Notes: a model not told the origin generated them from the sequence alone. A stretch of 64,000 nucleotides of DNA from Mesorhizobium sp. M2D.F.Ca.ET.226.01.1.1 (GCF_004022705.2 NZ_RZOY02000001.1:1-64000); one strand, 5' to 3'; counted from the first letter of the stretch, positions 1-8,960 are shown. Numbers and translations: made by a program.

Positions 1-39
1 ACGCAGCGGTGTGAGACGGGCATTCTTATGGATGTTCAT
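1..39 (-). CDS. IS481-family transposase, N-terminus only (cut by window edge)
   Basis: Thirteen codons are visible on the minus strand, reading MNIHKNARLTPLR. This opening is recalled from rhizobial IS481-type transposases, where it precedes an N-terminal helix-turn-helix. A GGAGG ribosome binding site lies six bases before the ATG at 39, which supports a real start. The rest of the gene and the other end of the element lie outside the window, so intactness cannot be judged. The family call rests on a very short peptide. Confidence 0.6.
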   Translation of the reverse strand, partial: MNIHKNARLTPLR

Positions 40-110
40 TCGGATCCTCCGATGGATGCTGAAGCGTGGTAACTCCAGTCTCCTCGGTCCGGTCCGAATG
101 GACAACCTCC
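40..110 (-). mobile_element. Probable terminal region of an IS481-type insertion sequence
   Basis: Between the transposase start (39) and the sugar ABC ATPase gene (stop at 150) lies a leader that could carry the terminal inverted repeat. Read on the minus strand, a TGTCCATTCGGACC sequence begins near 104, and IS481 ends commonly start with TGT. The partner end is outside the window, so the boundary is inferred only. Confidence 0.35.
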
Positions 111-149
111 CGAAAGCTCACAGCTAGGCCAGATCAAAGTCAGCCGAAA

Positions 150-944
150 TCAACCATGCTGCTTTGGACCGTCGGCGATGGCGTCGCGGATTTCCTTGTC
201 CGACATGCCGGTGATGACGCGCTCGACCTCGGCGACGGTCGTCTTCTTCGGATCGATGTCGTCGGCCACCACCTTGCCCCGGCGCATGACGACGATGCGG
301 TCGACCACCTGGAAGACGTGGTGGATGTTGTGGGCGATGAAGATGCAGGAATGGCCGGAGTCGCGGGCGCTGCGCACGAAGCTCAGCACCCCTTGCGTCT
401 CGGCGACGCCCAGATTGTTGGTCGGCTCGTCGAGGATGATGAGGTCGCTGTCGAAATGCATGGCGCGCGCGATCGCCACCGCTTGCCGCTCGCCGCCCGA
501 CAGCGAGCCGATCGGCGTCGTCGGAGGGATGTTCTTGGTGATCCCGACTTGCCGCAGAAGATCGCGCGCCGCCGAATTCATCGCCTCCTGGTCCATGCGG
601 TTCAGGAAGCGCGGCGCCTTGATCGGCTCGCGCCCGAGGAACAGGTTGCGCGCGATCGACAGCTGCGTGACCAGCGCCGAGTCCTGGTAGATCGTCTCGA
701 TGCCCTCAGCGATTGCATCGCTGGTGCTGCGGAAATTGACCTTCTTGCCGCGCACGAAGATATCGCCGCTGGTCAGCGGCACGGCGCCCGACAGCACCTT
801 GATCAATGTAGACTTGCCGGCGCCGTTGTCGCCGAGCAGGCCGACGATCTCCTTTTCGTTGACGTGGAAATTGGCATCCACCAGCGCCTGCACGCGCCCG
901 TAGGACTTGCGGATATTTTCCATGCGGATCAGCGGTTCGGCCAT
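150..944 (-). CDS. Sugar ABC transporter ATP-binding protein (FrcA-like)
   Basis: This 264-residue single-domain ATPase should power import of a monosaccharide through the neighbouring permease at the inner membrane. Walker A (GDNGAGKST) is at residues 38-46, the signature LSGGERQ at 148-154 and Walker B (LIILDEP) at 168-174. One nucleotide-binding domain matches FrcA of fructose-type systems rather than the two-domain RbsA/XylG type. The start lies 4 bases after the permease stop, as the last gene of a binding protein-permease-ATPase operon. The substrate cannot be read from the sequence; fructose, ribose or another pentose/hexose are all possible. Just downstream is the IS481-type element. 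Confidence 0.9.
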   Translation of the reverse strand: MAEPLIRMENIRKSYGRVQALVDANFHVNEKEIVGLLGDNGAGKSTLIKVLSGAVPLTSGDIFVRGKKVNFRSTSDAIAEGIETIYQDSALVTQLSIARNLFLGREPIKAPRFLNRMDQEAMNSAARDLLRQVGITKNIPPTTPIGSLSGGERQAVAIARAMHFDSDLIILDEPTNNLGVAETQGVLSFVRSARDSGHSCIFIAHNIHHVFQVVDRIVVMRRGKVVADDIDPKKTTVAEVERVITGMSDKEIRDAIADGPKQHG

Positions 945-948
945 GGGT

Positions 949-1935
949 TCACGTTCCTGCCTGATGCCGGCGTTCGAGCCATGAATGCAGCGCCATCATG
1001 CCGAGGATGATAGCGCCGATGAAGATGTTGTAGGCAAGCCCCGGCACGCCGATCAGCACGATGCCGTTGCGCATGACGCGCAGGATCAGGATGCCGAGCA
1101 CGGTGCCGATGATAGTGCCGCGCCCGCCGGTCAGCGCCGTGCCGCCGATCACCACCATGGCGATGACCTCGAGCTCGTAGCCTGTGCCGCTGTTCGGGTT
1201 GGCCGCGGACGTGCGCAGCGACGAGATCACGCCGGCCAGCGAGGCCATCAACGCCGACAGGATGAACAGGCCGACCTTGACGCGGTTGACGTTGACGCCG
1301 CGCGCCCGTGCCGCATTGGGATTGCCGCCGGCGGCCTGGATCCAGTTGCCGGTGCGGCTCTGTGTCAGCACATAGCCGAGCACGATCGCAGCACCTATGA
1401 ACCAGAACAGCGAGGCATAGATGCGGAACGGCCCGACATAGAAATCGCCGACCAGGATGTTCGCCAGCCAGCTGCCTTCGGCGCTCCAGGTCCGCTGCGG
1501 AAAACCGTCGGTGACGAACAGCGCCGTGCCGCGTACGACGAGCAGCATCCCGAGCGTGACCAGGAAGGACGGGATTTTGAGCTGGGTGACGAACCAGCCA
1601 TTGACCAGGCCGATCAGGGCCGCCACCACCAGCGCGATCAGCAGACCCACTTCGAGCGAGGTAACGCCACTGTTGAAGAGCGTCCACATCAGCACCGGCG
1701 AGAAGCCGAACAGCGAGCCGACTGAGAGGTCGAATTCGCCCGATGTCATCAGCAGCGTCATGGCCAGCGCGATCAGGCCGAGCTCGACGGTGAAGGCCAG
1801 GATGTTGGAGATGTTCTGCGGCGACAGGAAGTCGGGATTGATGGCCCAGAACACGACCAGCTCGACGAAGAGCAGGACGAGGGGGCCGAATTCCGACCTG
1901 CCGATCAGGCGCTGGATGAAGGAACGATTTTCCAC
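949..1935 (-). CDS. Sugar ABC transporter permease (RbsC/FrcC family)
   Basis: A 328-residue integral membrane protein of the BPD_transp_2 family, with about eight to ten hydrophobic segments. It forms the inner-membrane channel of the sugar importer. The family-typical stretch around 'MTSGEFDLSVGS' in the second membrane region and the glycine-rich 'GGTALTGGRGT' loop toward the C-terminus are present. It sits between the binding protein gene (127-base gap) and the ATPase gene (4-base gap), so the three are very probably one transcript. Confidence 0.92.
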   Translation of the reverse strand: MENRSFIQRLIGRSEFGPLVLLFVELVVFWAINPDFLSPQNISNILAFTVELGLIALAMTLLMTSGEFDLSVGSLFGFSPVLMWTLFNSGVTSLEVGLLIALVVAALIGLVNGWFVTQLKIPSFLVTLGMLLVVRGTALFVTDGFPQRTWSAEGSWLANILVGDFYVGPFRIYASLFWFIGAAIVLGYVLTQSRTGNWIQAAGGNPNAARARGVNVNRVKVGLFILSALMASLAGVISSLRTSAANPNSGTGYELEVIAMVVIGGTALTGGRGTIIGTVLGILILRVMRNGIVLIGVPGLAYNIFIGAIILGMMALHSWLERRHQAGT

Positions 1936-2062
1936 GAAATACCCGCGACATGATTGAAACTGGCCGGATTACGCACCGCGTATGGCAGCGGGCTCCGGCG
2001 GCGGTAGCATCCAGCGCCGCGCTTCAGGTGGAAAGCACGGCGCTGGTCAATCGCGCGGGGAC

Positions 2063-2995
2063 TTATTTGCCGGACAGGATCTTGTCGTAGACGCCGGCGG
2101 TGTCCTTCTCGTACAGCGCGCCGGTGATGACGTTGAAGCCCGGAGGAATGCCGCTGGCGGCCATGTTGGCCAGCGAAAGCGCCACATAGCTGGTCGCCTG
2201 CGGGTCCTGCCACTGCGCGGCATTGACATAGCCGTTCAGCACTTCCTGCGTGGTGTCGAGCGAGTTGCCCCACCCGACGACCGGGATTTCGCCCGGCTTG
2301 ACGCCGACTTGGTCGAACACGCGCTTGATCGATCCGGTGACGAGGTCGCCCAGGCCGATGATCGCCTTCACCTTGCCCTTGTGCGCGGTGAGGTAGTCGG
2401 CCATGCGGCTGATCACCTCGGCCTGGTCGAGCGTGGCTTCGGTGATCTCGTAGGTGATGCCGGCCGGCCCGAACACGCTCTTGATGCCTTCCTCTTCCTG
2501 CACGCCATAGGTGGCGCCGGGGACCTCGACCGGCATCCAGACGAAATCGCCCTTCTTCACCAGCCCCTTGTCGACCAGATACTGCGCCCAGTGCTTGCCG
2601 AAGGTGACGTTGTCGCCGCCGACATAGGCGTTGAAGTTGGCTTTCGGGTCGGGCGTGTTGAAGTTGATGATCGGGATGTTGGCCGCGCGCGCCTCCTTGG
2701 CCAGCTCGATCAGGCTGCCCGGATCGGGGCTGGTGGTCACGATGCCGTCGGCCTTGGCCGAGATGGCGGCGCGGATCGCCTCCTGCTGCGAGGCAACGTC
2801 GCCATTGTGGAAGGACGTGTTCACCTTGTTGCCGGTGTCGCTTGCCCATTGCTTGGCGCCGGCCAGGAAATAGGTCCAGACCGGGTCGGCCGGGCCGCCA
2901 TGCGAAATCCAGTAGAATGTCTTGGCCTCAGCCATCGCCGGAATGGCGATGAGCGCGATCAAGCCAAGCACGAGCAGTCTTAGCCGCGAAAGCAT
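2063..2995 (-). CDS. Periplasmic sugar-binding protein of ABC transporter
   Basis: A 310-residue Peripla_BP_4-type (RbsB/FrcB-like) protein that captures the sugar in the periplasm for the adjacent permease. Residues 1-24 form a signal peptide ending in AMAEA before KTFYW. The start at 2995 is chosen because a strong GGGAGGAA ribosome site precedes it by about five bases; the upstream ATG at 3010 contains that site. The family's hinge and ligand regions are recognisable, for example 'TTSPDPGSL' and 'GLGDLVTGSIK'. First gene of the importer operon. The fumarylacetoacetate-hydrolase-family gene ends 266 bases upstream on the same strand. Confidence 0.92.
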   Translation of the reverse strand: MLSRLRLLVLGLIALIAIPAMAEAKTFYWISHGGPADPVWTYFLAGAKQWASDTGNKVNTSFHNGDVASQQEAIRAAISAKADGIVTTSPDPGSLIELAKEARAANIPIINFNTPDPKANFNAYVGGDNVTFGKHWAQYLVDKGLVKKGDFVWMPVEVPGATYGVQEEEGIKSVFGPAGITYEITEATLDQAEVISRMADYLTAHKGKVKAIIGLGDLVTGSIKRVFDQVGVKPGEIPVVGWGNSLDTTQEVLNGYVNAAQWQDPQATSYVALSLANMAASGIPPGFNVITGALYEKDTAGVYDKILSGK

Positions 2996-3261
2996 TCGAT
3001 TTCCTCCCATGTTGAAACTCTCCTCCGCATCAAGCGCAATGCAATCGCCAGGGACCGCATCTCCTGCCAGCGCCGACCGGAACGTCCAGAGCATTCCCTT
3101 TTTCGGGCGATGGCAAGCCTCCATCGCCAATGGATGTTGGGCGAGGCGCGCACGCCATCAGCAATCCCATCAGATTGCATCAGCTGCGGTGATTATTTGC
3201 GGGCAACCGCCAGCGTTGCGCTCCGTCACCCCGCGGCGATGAGCACAAGCATCTCCCGCCG

Positions 3262-4419
3262 CTAGATCAAATCTGCCTTGGCCAGGTCGCGCATGAGGTG
3301 GCTGGCGCCGTAGGTCCAATGCGGACAGTCCGGCGACAGGCGCACGCGGTTGGTGAGTGCGCCGAGCTTTTCCGACGAAATGGTGACGATGTCGCCGACC
3401 TTGTGGGTGAAGCCCTTGCCCTTCTCGCCGCGATCCTTCGAGGGCACGAACATGGTGCCGAGATAGAGCGCCAGCCCGTCGGGATACTGGTGGTGCGGTC
3501 CCATTGCCGCCTTGACCAGCTCTTCCGGCGAGCGGCTGATTTCCGCCATCGAGCTCGCGCCTTCCAGCGAGAAGCCGTCCTCGCCCTCGACACTGAGCCG
3601 CACCGTGGCGCGCTTCACGTCGGCAATCGAGAAGGTCTCGTCGAACAGGCGGATGAACGGCCCGAGCGAGGCGGATGCATTGTTGTCCTTGGCCTTGCCG
3701 AGAAGCAGCGCCGAGCGTCCCTCCACATCGCGCAGATTGACATCGTTGCCGAGCGTGGCGCCGACGATGCGCCCCGAGCTGTCGGCGATCATGGCGATCT
3801 CCGGCTCCGGGTTGTTCCAGGTGGAGACGGGATGAAGCCCAACATCGGCGCCGAAGCCCACCGAGGCCATCGGCTGGCTTTTGGTGAAGATTTCGGCATC
3901 CGGGCCGATGCCCACTTCCAGATATTGCGACCAGGCGCCGCGCGAAATCAGCTTGGCCTTGATTTCCATCGCTTCCGGCGAGCCTGGCTTGAGCTTCGAC
4001 AAATCGTGACCGATGAGTCCGGCAATGTCGGCGCGGATGGCGTCGGCCTTTTCCGCCGAGCCGCGCGCCTGCTCCTCAATGACGCGCTCGAGCAGGCTGA
4101 CGACGAAGGTGACGCCCGAAGCCTTCACCGCCTGTAGGTCGACAGGCGAAAGCAGGATCGGCTTCTTGGCGTCTCGTTTGGCCTCAAAACTGTTCGCCGC
4201 GATGTCGGCGAGCGCGCCGATCGCCTTGCCCTTGGCCGAACGCAGGTAGTCGGCCGGATCTTTCAACTCGCAAAGATCGCGCACCGTCGGCGCCGCGCTC
4301 GAGGTGACGTCGATCACCTCGCCGTTCCGCACCGTCACCACCAGCGGATGGGCGGCTTCGCTGGTCCTCGCGCGGCCGACGAAAAGTCCGTCGGCGGGCA
4401 GGCGGGTCGGGTCGGTCAT
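3262..4419 (-). CDS. Fumarylacetoacetate hydrolase family protein
   Basis: A 385-residue protein whose C-terminal half carries the FAH fold. The metal-binding acidic cluster is in 'NNPEPEIAMI' and 'GNDVNLRDVEGRS', followed by a long C-terminal beta region. Members with this length and N-terminal extension act on 2-keto-3-deoxy sugar acids (AraD1-type dehydratases or hydrolases) or on acylpyruvates. Its place upstream of, and parallel to, the sugar importer suggests it handles a product of the imported sugar, which is an inference. The exact reaction cannot be assigned. It is divergent from the oxidase at 4616. Confidence 0.85.
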   Translation of the reverse strand: MTDPTRLPADGLFVGRARTSEAAHPLVVTVRNGEVIDVTSSAAPTVRDLCELKDPADYLRSAKGKAIGALADIAANSFEAKRDAKKPILLSPVDLQAVKASGVTFVVSLLERVIEEQARGSAEKADAIRADIAGLIGHDLSKLKPGSPEAMEIKAKLISRGAWSQYLEVGIGPDAEIFTKSQPMASVGFGADVGLHPVSTWNNPEPEIAMIADSSGRIVGATLGNDVNLRDVEGRSALLLGKAKDNNASASLGPFIRLFDETFSIADVKRATVRLSVEGEDGFSLEGASSMAEISRSPEELVKAAMGPHHQYPDGLALYLGTMFVPSKDRGEKGKGFTHKVGDIVTISSEKLGALTNRVRLSPDCPHWTYGASHLMRDLAKADLI

Positions 4420-4556
4420 GGCACTGTCCTCTCGATTTTGCAGGGCGGCACTTTCCCCGCATTTTGCCCAAACGTCTATCCCGTTGCTGGTGCAGTCTAT
4501 GGGGCCAATTGGCTTGCTAGCTCACAGCCACGGCGATCTGGCCCATCGAAACGCTC

Positions 4557-4585
4557 TTTCAAATTCATGAAATCGCCAATAGAAT
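4557..4585 (+). promoter_or_regulatory. Candidate promoter with TTCATGAA palindrome before the amine oxidase gene
   Basis: A TTTCAA element (4557-4562) and a TAGAAT element (4580-4585) are spaced 17 bases apart and could be -35 and -10 boxes. The eight-base palindrome TTCATGAA (4564-4571) lies between them. The same eight bases sit in the same place relative to a TTGACA box at 5933. A regulator bound here would block RNA polymerase. The HTH-cupin protein encoded at 9012 is the natural candidate. All of this is inferred from pattern. Confidence 0.4.
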
Positions 4586-4615
4586 TTTCACGCAGCTCCA
4601 GCGCCGAGGTAATCT

Positions 4616-5899
4616 TTGCCCGCAGCCTTCTCCGATCCGGTCTGGCAAAAACCCCAAGCGGCGCCGGCGTTCCGGTCCGAGCTGTCATCCGGCGGCACGT
4701 TGGACACGATCGTTGTCGGCGGCGGCATCATGGGGCTGTCGACGGCTTTGCATGCGGCGCGCGTCGGTCTGTCGGTCCAGGTGCTGGACGCCGGCGCTAT
4801 CGGGCAGGGGGCGTCCGGCCTCAATGGCGGCCAGGTCATTCCCGGCCTCAAATATGATCCGGACTGGCTGCTCAGGCATTTCGGCAAGGAACGCGGCGAA
4901 GCCCTGGTCGCGTTCGCCGCCTCGACGGCCGACGCGGTGTTCGATGTGATCCGCGACGAGAAACTGGCCGTGCCGTTCACGCGCAATGGCTGGATCCAGG
5001 CCGCGCACACCGAAACCGCGCTGAAGGCGGCGGCCAACCGTGATCGCCAATGGCGCTCGCGCGGCGCCGACGTCGAGCTGCTCGACGGGGCCGGGATCGC
5101 GGCGATGACCGGCGCCAGGGGTTATCTCGGCGGCTGGCTCGACCGCCGCGCCGGCGTCATCGATCCGCTGTCCTATACGCTCGAACTGGCCCGCGTGGCG
5201 GCGGCCGCGGGTGCGAGGATAGCCGAGCAGCAACGGGTGGTGAAGCTCGTCAAGGAGCCCGGCTTCTGGAGGGTTTCGACGCAGAGCGGCATCGAATTGC
5301 GAGCGAAGTCGGTCGTGCTCGCCACCAATGCCTATACGGATGGCCTGCTGCCTGGTCTCGCGCAAACGATCGTGCCGCTGCATTCCTTCCAGATCGCGAC
5401 CGCGCCGCTGCCAGCGGACCTTGCCGCCAGCATCCTGCCCGGCGGGCAAGCCGTTTCCGATTCCCGCCGCATCCTCGTCTACTACCGCAAAAGCCCCGAT
5501 GGCCGCATGGTGCTGGGCGGCCGCGGGCGCATGGCGCTACCTTCGAGCGCCGCCGACTGGGCGCATTGCGAGCGCGCGCTCATCCGCCTCTATCCGGCCC
5601 TTGCCGGCATCGCCATCGAAAAGCGCTGGTTCGGCCGCGTGGCGCTAACGCCGGATCATCTCCCGCATCTGCACGAACCGGAAAAGGGCCTGCTCGCCGT
5701 TGTCGGCTGCCAGGGCAGGGGCGTCGGCCTGATGAGCGCGCTGGGCAAGCGCATGGCGAACTACCTCGCGAGCGGCGATGCCAGGCAATTGCCGTTCCCG
5801 CTGTCGCCGATCCGGCCGATTCCGTTCCACGCTTTCCGCCAGGTCGGTGTTGCCGCGGCAATCACCTGGTACCGCATGCTCGACGCGTTCGAGCGCTGA
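4616..5899 (+). CDS. FAD-dependent oxidoreductase (DAO family, gamma-glutamylputrescine oxidase-like)
   Basis: A 427-residue flavoprotein of the D-amino-acid oxidase superfamily. The FAD-binding Rossmann motif is 'TIVVGGGIMGLSTA', about residues 30-43, followed by 'GASGLNGGQVIPG', typical of PuuB-like oxidases. The C-terminal 'GCQGRGVGL' FAD-contacting segment is also present. PuuB-type enzymes oxidise gamma-glutamylputrescine in polyamine breakdown. The downstream polyamine-type importer fits that role, but the substrate is inferred. The start is a TTG at 4616 with GAGGT about six bases upstream; no ATG fits better. A TTCATGAA-bearing candidate promoter precedes it. Confidence 0.85.
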   Translation: MPAAFSDPVWQKPQAAPAFRSELSSGGTLDTIVVGGGIMGLSTALHAARVGLSVQVLDAGAIGQGASGLNGGQVIPGLKYDPDWLLRHFGKERGEALVAFAASTADAVFDVIRDEKLAVPFTRNGWIQAAHTETALKAAANRDRQWRSRGADVELLDGAGIAAMTGARGYLGGWLDRRAGVIDPLSYTLELARVAAAAGARIAEQQRVVKLVKEPGFWRVSTQSGIELRAKSVVLATNAYTDGLLPGLAQTIVPLHSFQIATAPLPADLAASILPGGQAVSDSRRILVYYRKSPDGRMVLGGRGRMALPSSAADWAHCERALIRLYPALAGIAIEKRWFGRVALTPDHLPHLHEPEKGLLAVVGCQGRGVGLMSALGKRMANYLASGDARQLPFPLSPIRPIPFHAFRQVGVAAAITWYRMLDAFER

Positions 5900-5932
5900 C
5901 GCCGAACGCGTGCGGTGCACAAGCGATTCAGC

Positions 5933-5961
5933 TTGACAGTTTCATGAATATGAAAAAGCAT
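5933..5961 (+). promoter_or_regulatory. Candidate promoter with perfect inverted repeat before the permease genes
   Basis: A TTGACA box at 5933-5938 is followed at once by the perfect inverted repeat TTTCAT-GAAT-ATGAAA (5940-5955). The -10 region, around 5956-5961, is weak. The repeat contains the same TTCATGAA found at 4564-4571 before the oxidase gene. This suggests one regulator controls both starts of the cluster. Inferred from pattern only. Confidence 0.45.
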
Positions 5962-5981
5962 TAGGGAATTTCAGAATTCCG

Positions 5982-6884
5982 ATGGGCAGTTCGATGTCTT
6001 CGACCATCGTTGCAACAAGGCCCTTGCCGGAAAACCGCATCTCGCCGGTGTTCCGCTTCGCCATGCTGCTGCCGGGCGGGCTGGTCACCTTCTTCCTCAT
6101 CCTGTTCGCGCTCGGCCTTGTGGTCTTCCTCGCCTTCAGGGGCAATGACGGCTCGCTGCTCGGCGTCGGCCTGACGGCGGAGAATTTTCTCACCGTCGCC
6201 ACCGATCCGCTTTACTGGACAGTGACGCTGCGCTCGCTGGTCATTGCCGGCCTGGTGACGCTCGCGACCGTCGTTACCGCCTATCCGGTCGCCTACTACC
6301 TCGCCTTCCATGCCGGCCGCCGCCGGAACCTTTTGCTTTTCCTGGTCACGCTGCCGTTCTGGACCAGCTACCTCTTGCGCGTCTTCGCCTGGAAGATCGT
6401 GCTTGCCTATAATGGCGTGCTCAACTCGGCCTTCATCGAAAGCGGCCTTTGGAAGGAGCCGACGCTTGCCTTCCTCAACACGCCGGCCGCGGTGGTGGTG
6501 ACGCTCGCCCACGCTTACGCACCTTTCGCCATCCTGCCGATCTATGTGGCGCTGGACACGATCCCGAAATCGCTGCTCGAAGCCGCGTCCGATCTCGGCG
6601 CGCGGCCTTTCACCTCGTTCCGCCGCGTCGTGCTGCCGAATTCCATGCCGGGCGTGCTGGCCGCCGCGCTCGTCGTCTTCGTGCCGACGGTCGGCGACTA
6701 TGTCACGCCGGCCATGGTCGGTGGTCCGGCCAGCACCATGATCGGCACGTTGATCCAGTCGCAGTTCGGCAAGGCCAATGACTGGCCGTTCGGCGCCGCA
6801 CTTTCGGTCTGCGTCATGCTGGTCATCCTGTGCGTGGTGCTTCTCGGGCGCGGCGCCGACCGCCGGTTTGGCAGCCGCATATGA
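5982..6884 (+). CDS. Polyamine-type ABC transporter permease (PotB-like)
   Basis: A 300-residue inner-membrane permease with about six transmembrane helices. The BPD_transp_1 EAA loop, which docks the ATPase, is at 'LLEAASDLGARPFTSFRRVVLP' (EAA---G). The PotB-type features 'LPFWTSYLLRVFAWK' and 'VPTVGDYVTPAMVGG' are clear. It overlaps the next permease by four bases (ATGA). There is no strong ribosome site; a second ATG at 5994 is an alternative start. Polyamine or another small cationic or opine-like compound is the likely cargo. Confidence 0.9.
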   Translation: MGSSMSSTIVATRPLPENRISPVFRFAMLLPGGLVTFFLILFALGLVVFLAFRGNDGSLLGVGLTAENFLTVATDPLYWTVTLRSLVIAGLVTLATVVTAYPVAYYLAFHAGRRRNLLLFLVTLPFWTSYLLRVFAWKIVLAYNGVLNSAFIESGLWKEPTLAFLNTPAAVVVTLAHAYAPFAILPIYVALDTIPKSLLEAASDLGARPFTSFRRVVLPNSMPGVLAAALVVFVPTVGDYVTPAMVGGPASTMIGTLIQSQFGKANDWPFGAALSVCVMLVILCVVLLGRGADRRFGSRI

Positions 6885-7699
6885 GCGCGCGGACCGACAC
6901 CAATGCAGGCGGCGGCTGGCTCGGCCTCTATGTGCTCGGCTATCTCGTCTTCCTCTATCTGCCGGTGCTTTTGATCCCGCTGTTTTCCTTCAACAACTCC
7001 ATCCAGGCGGCGTTTCCGCTGCAGGGTTTTACGCTGGACTGGTACCGCACGCTCTACGGCAATCCGGCGCTCTCCGGCGCATTGGCCAACAGTCTGATCA
7101 TCGGCGTCATCGCCGCCTTAGGGGCGACGCTCTGCGGCATCACCATCTCCTATATGGACCTCTACGGCCGCTCGCCGCTCGCCGCCACGATCAGCGCCAT
7201 CGCCCGGCTGCCGATCCTGATCCCCGGCGTCATCGTCGGCATTTCGCTGCTGATCCTGGTCAACCTCATCGGCCTCGGCCCGTCGCGCATCTCGATCGTT
7301 CTCGGCCATATGCTTGTCGCGTTGCCGACGACGGTGGTGGTGATGCGCAGCCGCTTCGCCGCCATTCCGAAGACGATCCGCGAGGCCGCGCTCGATCTCG
7401 GCGCTTCCGACTGGACGACATTCCGGCGTGTCATGCTGCCGCTGAGCGCGCCGGCCGTGCTGTCGGCCTTCATGCTCTCTTTCCTGATTTCCTTCGACGA
7501 GTTCATCGTCGTCTTCTTCCTCGCCGGCACCGAGCCGACGCTGCCGCTCTACATCTGGAGCCAGCTGCGCTTCCCGCGCTCGCTGCCGACCGTGATGGCG
7601 CTGGGAACGGTGATCCTCACTATCTCTTTCATCATCGCCGGCACCGCCGAAATCCTGCGCCATCGCGGCCTCGGCGCCGCGCGCCACAATCCAGCCTGA
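6881..7699 (+). CDS. Polyamine-type ABC transporter permease (PotC-like)
   Basis: A 272-residue partner permease with about six membrane segments and the EAA loop 'REAALDLGASDWTTFRRVMLP'. The 'SFDEFIVVFFLAG' segment is characteristic of PotC. The start at 6881 forms an ATGA overlap with the previous stop, indicating translational coupling. A longer reading from 6830 would overlap the upstream gene by 55 bases and has no support. Followed after 27 bases by the binding protein gene. Confidence 0.92.
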   Translation: MSARTDTNAGGGWLGLYVLGYLVFLYLPVLLIPLFSFNNSIQAAFPLQGFTLDWYRTLYGNPALSGALANSLIIGVIAALGATLCGITISYMDLYGRSPLAATISAIARLPILIPGVIVGISLLILVNLIGLGPSRISIVLGHMLVALPTTVVVMRSRFAAIPKTIREAALDLGASDWTTFRRVMLPLSAPAVLSAFMLSFLISFDEFIVVFFLAGTEPTLPLYIWSQLRFPRSLPTVMALGTVILTISFIIAGTAEILRHRGLGAARHNPA

Positions 7700-7726
7700 A
7701 GCACAACAAAGAAGAGGAGAACGAAA

Positions 7727-8797
7727 ATGACTATGCACCTGAAATCGATAACCGGCCGCAAGGCCCTGGCGGGTCTTGCAGCCCTCGCCATGGCGTTGTC
7801 GTCGACAGTCGCTTTTGCCGCCGACAAGCTGCAATATTTCACCTGGTCGGGCTATGAATTGCCCGACTTCAACAAGAGCTTCCTCACCGCGCATCCCGAC
7901 GGCGTCGAGGCGACGATCTTCGGCGACGACGACGATGCCTTCACCAAGGTCAAGGCCGGCTTCCGGCCCGACATCGCGCATCCCTGCTACGACAAGGTGG
8001 CGCGCTGGAACAAGGAAGGTCTGCTGCAGCCGATCGACACCAAGCGCATCAAGAACTGGGATTCGATCTTCCCGGTGTTCAAGAACCTGCCCGACATCCA
8101 GGCAGGCGACGGCAAGGTGTGGATGGTGCCGTGGGACTGGGGCAACACCTCGATCCTCTACCGCACCGATCTGGTGAAGAACCCCGAGGCGAGCTGGAAG
8201 CTTCTGTGGGACAAGCAATATGCTGGCCGCATGGCGACCATCGACGCCGTGCACGACACGCCGATCGTCGCGGCGCTGCTCGCCGGCGTGAACCCCTTCG
8301 ACATGACGCCGGAGCAGATGGACAAGGTGGCCGAAAAACTGCGCGAGCAGCGGCCGCTTATGTCGAGCTACACCACCGACATGACCTCGGTGGAGCAGGC
8401 GCTGGCGAGCGGCCAGCTGGTCGCCGCCATGACCTGGAACGCGTCGGCCACCTCGCTCAAGAAGCAGGGCGTGCCGGTCGAGTTCATGAAGCCGAAGGAG
8501 GGCATGCTGACCTGGTCCTGCGGCTTCGTCATGCTCAAGGACGCCAAGAACGTCGATCTCGCCTATGACTTTATCAACAGCCGGCTCGATGCGGATTCCG
8601 GCAAGTTCCTCATCCAGTCCTACGGCTATGGCAGCTCACTCTCGACCGCCTTCGCTGGCGTCTCGAAGGACGAACTAGAGAAGCTGCAGCTGCCGGCGGA
8701 TCCGGACGTGATGCTGAAGACCACCATCTTCACCGGCCCGATGAAGCAGAATGACGATGTGGCGAAGATGTTCGAGAAAGTGAAAGCCGGAGGGTGA
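7727..8797 (+). CDS. Periplasmic polyamine-type binding protein (PotD/PotF family)
   Basis: A 356-residue extracellular solute-binding protein. The signal peptide covers about residues 1-31 and ends at AFA before ADK. The mature start 'LQYFTWSGYELPDF' resembles PotD/PotF. AGGAGA lies a few bases before the ATG. It delivers the ligand to the permeases encoded just upstream. The order permease-permease-binding protein-regulator-ATPase is unusual, since the ATPase normally comes first. A palindromic repeat element follows the stop. Confidence 0.9.
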   Translation: MTMHLKSITGRKALAGLAALAMALSSTVAFAADKLQYFTWSGYELPDFNKSFLTAHPDGVEATIFGDDDDAFTKVKAGFRPDIAHPCYDKVARWNKEGLLQPIDTKRIKNWDSIFPVFKNLPDIQAGDGKVWMVPWDWGNTSILYRTDLVKNPEASWKLLWDKQYAGRMATIDAVHDTPIVAALLAGVNPFDMTPEQMDKVAEKLREQRPLMSSYTTDMTSVEQALASGQLVAAMTWNASATSLKKQGVPVEFMKPKEGMLTWSCGFVMLKDAKNVDLAYDFINSRLDADSGKFLIQSYGYGSSLSTAFAGVSKDELEKLQLPADPDVMLKTTIFTGPMKQNDDVAKMFEKVKAGG

Positions 8798-8811
8798 GTG
8801 GGGCGCGGACT

Positions 8812-8960
8812 CCCCTTCTCCCCTTGTGGGAGAAGGTGGATCGACGCGCAGCGCCGAGACGGATGAGGGGTGTTGGAAGGAATGAGACGTTAGCATTCCC
8901 TGGAACACCCCTCATCCGTCGCCTTCGGCGACACCTTCTCCCACAAGGAGAGAAGGGGGA
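8812..8960 (+). repeat. Intergenic palindromic repeat, family A (copy 1)
   Basis: About 149 bases with two arms that pair with each other: the left arm reads CCCCTTCTCCCCTTGTGGG and the right arm is its near-complement, with an inner 'GGATGAGGGGTGTT' / 'AACACCCCTCATCC' pair. A second copy of the same element lies at 58355-58500. Such mosaic palindromes are common between genes in rhizobia. It sits between the binding protein and regulator genes, so it would fold within any cluster transcript. Confidence 0.85.

Noticed and set aside
929..1951. Long Arg/Ala-rich reading (340 codons) overlapping the sugar permease
   Set aside because: It is a frame shadow of the permease in GC-rich DNA, with no recognisable domain; the permease has clear membrane segments and operon spacing.
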